From contig DEZB01000072.1 of assembly GCA_002364735.1 (NCBI GenBank), forward strand, positions 1 to 10,072: 10,072 nt of DNA, written 5' to 3'. Positions 6,384-10,072 of the stretch are shown in pieces; the stretch's first letter is position 1; each line of letters opens with the position of its first letter. Below the pieces are notes generated by a model that was not told the DNA's origin, ran no database searches, and saw nothing but the letters and a program-made list of their open reading frames with translations. A program made the translations under genes and the position numbers. Source of the stretch: Bacteroidales bacterium UBA3143 (GTDB lineage Bacteria; Bacteroidota; Bacteroidia; Bacteroidales; Dysgonomonadaceae).

Positions 6384-6719
6384 TTTCTGGGGGCAGGTTA
6401 AGAATTGAGGTTATGGCTTTTTGAGCTTCCCTAAATAGGGTTGACAGTTTGCAAACCATGTGCTACGCAATTGCGTTTTATCTGTCTTCACTTTTTAATC
6501 ATAAGAGGGCTTACTACAAAAAGCTTACAGTTACGAAGAAGGGATGCCCCCACGCTAATGTCTTTTTCCCTTTCAATGAGAGTCAATTAACACATAACGC
6601 AGACCTCATTTTCTTTTCTTGCTTCGCAACACACCGTTTACAAAACGGCGCGAGCGACTGCACCTATTATATATTTGCAAAATGATTAATCCGTCACATC
6701 ACACACCCCATAACATTGT
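6384..6719. other. Core of convergent intergenic element, rich in short palindromes; no convincing gene
   Basis: This stretch, between the two oppositely oriented heptad arrays, holds several hairpin-capable sequences: CCCTAAATAGGG (6429-6440), GTTTGCAAAC (6447-6456), the perfect palindrome ACGCAATTGCGT (6465-6476) and CCGTTT-ACA-AAACGG (6634-6648). GGGGGC (6389-6394) and GCCCCC (6546-6551) are also inverted. GAGGTTATGG (6407-6416) matches CCATAAACCTC (6724-6734) in reverse with one extra base. A TATATTTG box (6670-6677) resembles a promoter but points into the 3' end of the opposing gene. The layout suggests a non-coding dispersed element. I do not recognise a named family. No clear T-rich terminator for either flanking gene is visible here. 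Confidence 0.4.
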
Positions 6720-6782
6720 CAAACCATAAACCTCATACCTCATTCATCACACCTCATACTACAGAACACATACCTCACACCC
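6720..6782 (+). repeat. A/C-rich degenerate 7-bp tandem array, right arm of the convergent spacer element
   Basis: Nine consecutive 7-mers: CAAACCA, TAAACCT, CATACCT, CATTCAT, CACACCT, CATACTA, CAGAACA, CATACCT, CACACCC. The consensus is CAYACCT. Eight of nine begin with CA, and exact CAYACCTCA copies start at 6734, 6748 and 6769, separated by multiples of 7. G is nearly absent: one G in the 63-base array. It ends 15 bp before the stop of the opposing prolyl isomerase gene and mirrors the left array beside tyrA. Confidence 0.7.
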
Positions 6783-6797
6783 CGAAACTCTTTCCCC

Positions 6798-7610
6798 TCA
6801 TTCTTTCTTTACATACACCTTTATTATCTTCGCATCGTCCTTTGGTCTGTCATTCCCATCGGTAGGCAACGATGCAATTTTATCAATCACTTCCAAACCC
6901 TTAATTACCTCTCCATAAGCAGTATATTCCATATCTAAATGACGAGCACCACCAAGGGTGCTATAAGCTTCTTTTTGTTCGGGATCGAAAAAGAATTTAT
7001 CGGGTGAAGCATTAAAAGCAGAATCTATTTGATGCATTATTTCATCCAACCTATCGTTGAATGCTTGTGGATCATTAGCCTTTAGTTCTGCAAGCTCCTC
7101 TTTATAAGGGATGTAATATTTACGAGTGGCTGCATTTCTGATAGGCACATTCACAGCCATTTCCAAAGAATCCAATCTTCCTTCGGTTAGCTTCTTTCCA
7201 TGAACAATAAATATTTGAGACATATCAGATTTCTTTTGAGGATTTTCATTGTCTTCTCTTCGTGGAGCAGAAAGGGTTCCTTTTTTGTGATAGTGTGCCT
7301 CTCTAAATTCAGGTAATATCTCCATAGATGTATCTCCACCTCCGACTTTTACTCCCGGAGGTGCATTGCGGGTGTCTTGTGCGCCCCCTTGAATCATGAA
7401 ATCTTTAATGACTCTCTGAAAAAGAGTACCGTCGAAATATCCTTTTTTCACTAAATCAAGAAAGTATTCGGAATGCCGTGGGGTGTCATCATATAGCATC
7501 AATGTCATGTCACCATAGTTGGTAGATATTACGACATTAGGGTATTTTGTTTGCGCTGATATGAACACACAGCTAAATAGGAATAAAAATAATATATTGG
7601 TTGCTTTCAT
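6798..7610 (-). CDS. Exported cyclophilin-type peptidyl-prolyl cis-trans isomerase
   Basis: A 270-residue protein with an N-terminal signal peptide (hydrophobic residues 5-18, probable cleavage near SAQ at 18-20), so it should act in the periplasm on folding secreted proteins. The cyclophilin fold begins near residue 24. FQRVIKDFMIQGG (64-76) carries the catalytic Arg (R66) plus F71, M72 and Q74. GTLSAPRRED (111-120) and SQIFIVHG (131-138) follow. The closing strand block YGEVIKGLEVIDKIA is at 232-246. Between 138 and about 222 lies an 80-residue, charged and partly helical insertion not present in minimal cyclophilins, which are about 165 residues. I believe similar insertions occur in Bacteroidales homologues. 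The ATG at 7608-7610 directly precedes the signal peptide. It lies 93 nt after the permease gene and may be co-transcribed with it. Confidence 0.92.
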   Translation of the reverse strand: MKATNILFLFLFSCVFISAQTKYPNVVISTNYGDMTLMLYDDTPRHSEYFLDLVKKGYFDGTLFQRVIKDFMIQGGAQDTRNAPPGVKVGGGDTSMEILPEFREAHYHKKGTLSAPRREDNENPQKKSDMSQIFIVHGKKLTEGRLDSLEMAVNVPIRNAATRKYYIPYKEELAELKANDPQAFNDRLDEIMHQIDSAFNASPDKFFFDPEQKEAYSTLGGARHLDMEYTAYGEVIKGLEVIDKIASLPTDGNDRPKDDAKIIKVYVKKE

Positions 7611-7703
7611 TTCAGTTTAAATTTACGATATCATCACATTCATAATGACAATGCAGAATAGGTAAGGTTTAAAAATAAATAGTCCTTACAGTCGTTCACA
7701 TAT

Positions 7704-8792
7704 TTAATTTGGTGCTTTGGTATATATAAATAAAGCTATAAAAGTAAATAGTATGTTTGGAATCCAAGCTGCAATCATGGGGCTTACCAATCCAGACACT
7801 GCAAATGTAGCACTAATAGTCATAAATAGTATGTAACCCATACTTAAAGCAAGACCAATACCAATATTTACACCAGCTCCACCTTTCACTTTACGTGCAG
7901 ATAAAGATGCTCCTATAAGGGTTAGAATAAATGCAGACATAATTGATGCAAACCTTGTATGATACTCGATTTCAAAAGCTTGAATATTACCAATTCCTCG
8001 TCTTTTTTGACTTTCCACGTATTTAAACAATGCAGGCGTAGTTAACAACTGGTGATCAGTTTCAGATATCAGGAAATCTCGTGGAGTAATGTAAAGGGTT
8101 GTATCTATAGTTTCACCAGAGGTAATCTTTTCTTCTAATCCTTCAAAGTCACGTATTTGATAGTTCTGTATGGTCCAATGAAAAGCTGAATCATACAAAA
8201 TTTTATTTGCGGTAAGGCGTGAAACAAGTTTATTTTCATCAAACTCATCCAACGAAAAGTTATATCCTGTTTTAGAGGCATTATCATAACTTCCGAAATA
8301 GGCAATAACTCCTGGTGCAGCCTGCATTTGAATTTTAGAGGCATAATCCACACTTTTCTTTCTGACGTATTTATTCTCAAAGTCAATGCGTTTGACGTTG
8401 GAGGGAGGAATAATAAAGCTACCAAAAACAAAAGTTACAATGGCTATAATCGCTGCCGAAATCATGTATGGCTTCAACAATCGTTTAAAGCTAACTCCAT
8501 TGGAAAGAATGGCTATAATCTCTGAGTTGGACGCCAATTTAGATGTAAAAAAGATTACTGCAATGAATACAAATAAAGCACTAAACAGATTGGCATAATA
8601 AGGTATGAAGTTGAGGTAATAATCAAAAACTATCTCTTGAAAAGAAGCATTGTTGGTGATAAATTTATCTATCTTTTCATTGATATCAAACACTACTGAT
8701 ATAGAGATAATAAGAATGATTGAAAACACATAAGTCCCCAAAAACTTCTTAATTATATACCGATCTAATATCGTTAGTTTAAATATCTTCAT
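7704..8792 (-). CDS. LptF/LptG-family (YjgP/YjgQ) lipopolysaccharide export permease
   Basis: A 362-residue inner-membrane protein. LptF and LptG form, with the LptB ATPase, the transporter that extracts LPS from the inner membrane and passes it to LptC and LptA. The N-terminal signature LDRYIIKKFLGTY (9-21) is typical. Predicted helices are at about 16-36, 66-84 and 110-128, then a large periplasmic jellyroll-like domain (about 130-280), then helices at 282-300, 308-330 and 338-357. That is the six-helix LptF/G layout at normal length. Sequence alone does not tell F from G. The start is 18 nt after the tgt stop, so it is almost certainly in one transcript with tgt, a pairing I recall as common in Bacteroidota. 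Confidence 0.92.
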   Translation of the reverse strand: MKIFKLTILDRYIIKKFLGTYVFSIILIISISVVFDINEKIDKFITNNASFQEIVFDYYLNFIPYYANLFSALFVFIAVIFFTSKLASNSEIIAILSNGVSFKRLLKPYMISAAIIAIVTFVFGSFIIPPSNVKRIDFENKYVRKKSVDYASKIQMQAAPGVIAYFGSYDNASKTGYNFSLDEFDENKLVSRLTANKILYDSAFHWTIQNYQIRDFEGLEEKITSGETIDTTLYITPRDFLISETDHQLLTTPALFKYVESQKRRGIGNIQAFEIEYHTRFASIMSAFILTLIGASLSARKVKGGAGVNIGIGLALSMGYILFMTISATFAVSGLVSPMIAAWIPNILFTFIALFIYTKAPN

Positions 8793-8810
8793 CTGATAAT
8801 TATATATCTA

Positions 8811-9941
8811 TTACAATCTACGAGTTATATTTTCCATCATGCCCGGCTTCCATGCAGAGAAAGTTCCGGCGATGATATGTTTGCGAGCTTCTTTCACCAA
8901 CCACATGTAAAATGCCAAGTTATGAATAGATGCAATTTGCAATCCTAAAATTTCTTTGGCATTGAGAAGGTGGCGCAAATATGCTCTGCTGTACAATGTA
9001 TCTACAACAGAGGCTCCATCTTCTTCAATTGGCGAAAAATCGTCTTTCCATCGGTTATTTCTCATGTTCATAATTCCATTCTTGGTAAAGATTTGACCGT
9101 TTCTACCATTGCGTGTAGGCATAATACAGTCGAACATGTCCACACCTCGTTCGATGGAATCAAGTAAATCGGCAGGAGTGCCAACGCCCATTAAGTAGCG
9201 GGGTTTATCTTTCGGGAGAATATCATTAACGATCTCTATCATTTCAAACATCTGCTCTTTGGGTTCCCCCACCGCCAAACCACCAATGGCATTGCCATCT
9301 GCTTCTTTAGCTGCCACATTTTCGGCTGCTCGTTTCCTTAAGTCAGGATAAACACACCCTTGAACAATAGGAAATAGAGACTGCTTATAACCGTAAGGAC
9401 ACTCGGTTTCACCAAACCTTGTGATACATCTATCCAGCCAGCGTTCTGTGAGATCCAGTGATTGCTTTGCATAAGTATAATCGGCATCACCTGGCGTACA
9501 TTCATCAAATGCCATAATAATGTCAGCACCGATGATACGCTGAATGTCCATGACCTTTTCGGGAGTGAAAAAATGTTTTGAGCCATCAATATGAGAACGA
9601 AACTCAGCGCCCTGCTCGGTTAATTTTCTAATATCTGATAGTGAAAACACTTGAAATCCTCCACTGTCTGTCAGCATGGGTTTGTTCCAACCGTTAAATT
9701 TGGGTAGTCCGCCCGCCTGCTCTAAAACATCCAGTCCTGGACGAAGGTAAAGGTGATAAGTATTTCCCAATATTATCTGTGCTTTAATATCCTCTTTCAA
9801 CTCATACATTTGTACGGCTTTCACACTGCCTACTGTGCCTACTGGCATAAATATAGGAGTTTCAATTTCTCCATGGTCAGTAGTAATAAGACCAGCACGA
9901 GCATTGGAAGAGTTATCTGTGTGTAGTAGTTCGAATTTCAA
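8811..9941 (-). CDS. tgt: tRNA-guanine transglycosylase (queuosine biosynthesis), TTG start
   Basis: A 376-residue cytosolic enzyme that exchanges G34 for preQ1 in tRNAs with GUN anticodons, the entry step of queuosine into tRNA. Seen are D92 in TDSGGFQVFS (general acid/base), FDEC (145-148), GGLAVGE (220-226) and the nucleophile D271 in FDCIMPTRNGRNG. C148 and V224 fit a bacterial preQ1 enzyme rather than a queuine-type one. The C-terminal zinc site is unusual. Where most bacterial Tgt have CxCxxC, the aligned positions here are G309, S311 and D314, while the downstream His (H340 in SIHNLAFY) remains. The start is a TTG (9939-9941) giving the family N-terminus KFELLHTD; an in-frame stop lies two codons upstream and no ATG is available. 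It leads the tgt/permease transcript. Confidence 0.96.
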   Translation of the reverse strand: MKFELLHTDNSSNARAGLITTDHGEIETPIFMPVGTVGSVKAVQMYELKEDIKAQIILGNTYHLYLRPGLDVLEQAGGLPKFNGWNKPMLTDSGGFQVFSLSDIRKLTEQGAEFRSHIDGSKHFFTPEKVMDIQRIIGADIIMAFDECTPGDADYTYAKQSLDLTERWLDRCITRFGETECPYGYKQSLFPIVQGCVYPDLRKRAAENVAAKEADGNAIGGLAVGEPKEQMFEMIEIVNDILPKDKPRYLMGVGTPADLLDSIERGVDMFDCIMPTRNGRNGQIFTKNGIMNMRNNRWKDDFSPIEEDGASVVDTLYSRAYLRHLLNAKEILGLQIASIHNLAFYMWLVKEARKHIIAGTFSAWKPGMMENITRRL

Positions 9942-9971
9942 AATATATCACATTCATTTATAAATCAGGCG

Positions 9972-9979
9972 CAAAGTTA
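9972..9979 (-). promoter_or_regulatory. Candidate -7 box for the tgt transcript
   Basis: On the minus strand this reads TAACTTTG followed by CGCC, a full match to TAnnTTTG. It lies 30 bp upstream of the TTG start, implying a short 5' UTR of about 25 nt. No convincing TTG appears at the expected -33 distance. The rest of the window end (9980-10072) shows no gene, only two AGGGGGC motifs at 10031-10037 and 10051-10057. Confidence 0.55.
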
Positions 9980-10072
9980 ACAAAGTAATCTCTAATGGAT
10001 ATTAGATAATTCATAAATTGTTATAATGTAAGGGGGCGTAAATCTTCTATAGGGGGCCTCTAAAAACTATTC

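Noticed and set aside
6670..6677. TATATTTG box pointing rightward
   Set aside because: It matches the -7 consensus but lacks a -33 partner and would only drive transcription into the 3' end of the opposing isomerase gene. It is more likely part of the repeat.
6449..6685. 78-codon plus-strand ORF in the convergent spacer
   Set aside because: It lies wholly inside the palindrome-rich repeat core, has no recognisable domain or plausible start context, and contains hairpin sequences. Chance openness is more likely than a gene.
7662..7689. GTAAGG/CCTTAC inverted repeat after the permease gene as a terminator
   Set aside because: The stem is only 6 bp with a 16-nt loop and no T-run follows on the minus strand, so it is too weak to call.

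Overview
This AT-rich window looks like chromosomal DNA of a Bacteroidota member, most likely of the Bacteroidales. The evidence is promoter -7 boxes of the TAnnTTTG type, little sign of Shine-Dalgarno sequences, a DAHP synthase fused to a C-terminal chorismate mutase, a Tgt lacking the usual cysteine zinc ligands, and a tgt / LptF-LptG-family permease pair. All eight large genes look intact. I see no phage, CRISPR, tRNA or rRNA.

Layout. Positions 50-84 hold a strong two-way terminator, followed by a leftward POT-family peptide transporter (108-1646). A 714-bp divergent spacer (1647-2360) then separates it from a rightward four-gene aromatic amino acid operon (2361-6341): prephenate dehydratase (pheA), a class I/II aminotransferase, DAHP synthase/chorismate mutase, and prephenate dehydrogenase (tyrA). 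These supply the first shikimate step, chorismate to prephenate, and both branches from prephenate to Phe and Tyr. A 456-bp convergent spacer (6342-6797) carries an unusual repeat structure. Beyond it, three leftward genes follow: a secreted cyclophilin-type prolyl isomerase (6798-7610), an LptF/LptG-type permease (7704-8792) and tgt (8811-9941, TTG start). The last 130 bases hold a probable tgt promoter.

The main discovery is in the 5' leader of the aromatic operon. A canonical promoter (2120-2150) is followed by an 18-codon leader ORF (2178-2234, TTG start) encoding MKHQNFTYSFFFYFYFTK, with 6 Phe and 3 Tyr codons. Immediately after its stop, GACAGGATT (2235-2243) can pair with AATCCTGTC (2287-2295). 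That same segment otherwise forms the 5' arm of an 11-bp terminator hairpin with a T-run (2286-2319), just before pheA. This is a compact three-segment ribosome-mediated attenuator that appears to sense Phe and Tyr, the two end products of the operon.

A second unusual feature fills the convergent spacer. A degenerate 7-bp tandem array (consensus CAYACCT, nine units, 6720-6782) on the right is mirrored by a G/T-rich array in opposite orientation (6339-6383) starting at the tyrA stop codon. Between them lies a core with several short palindromes. It may be a mobile or dispersed intergenic repeat.
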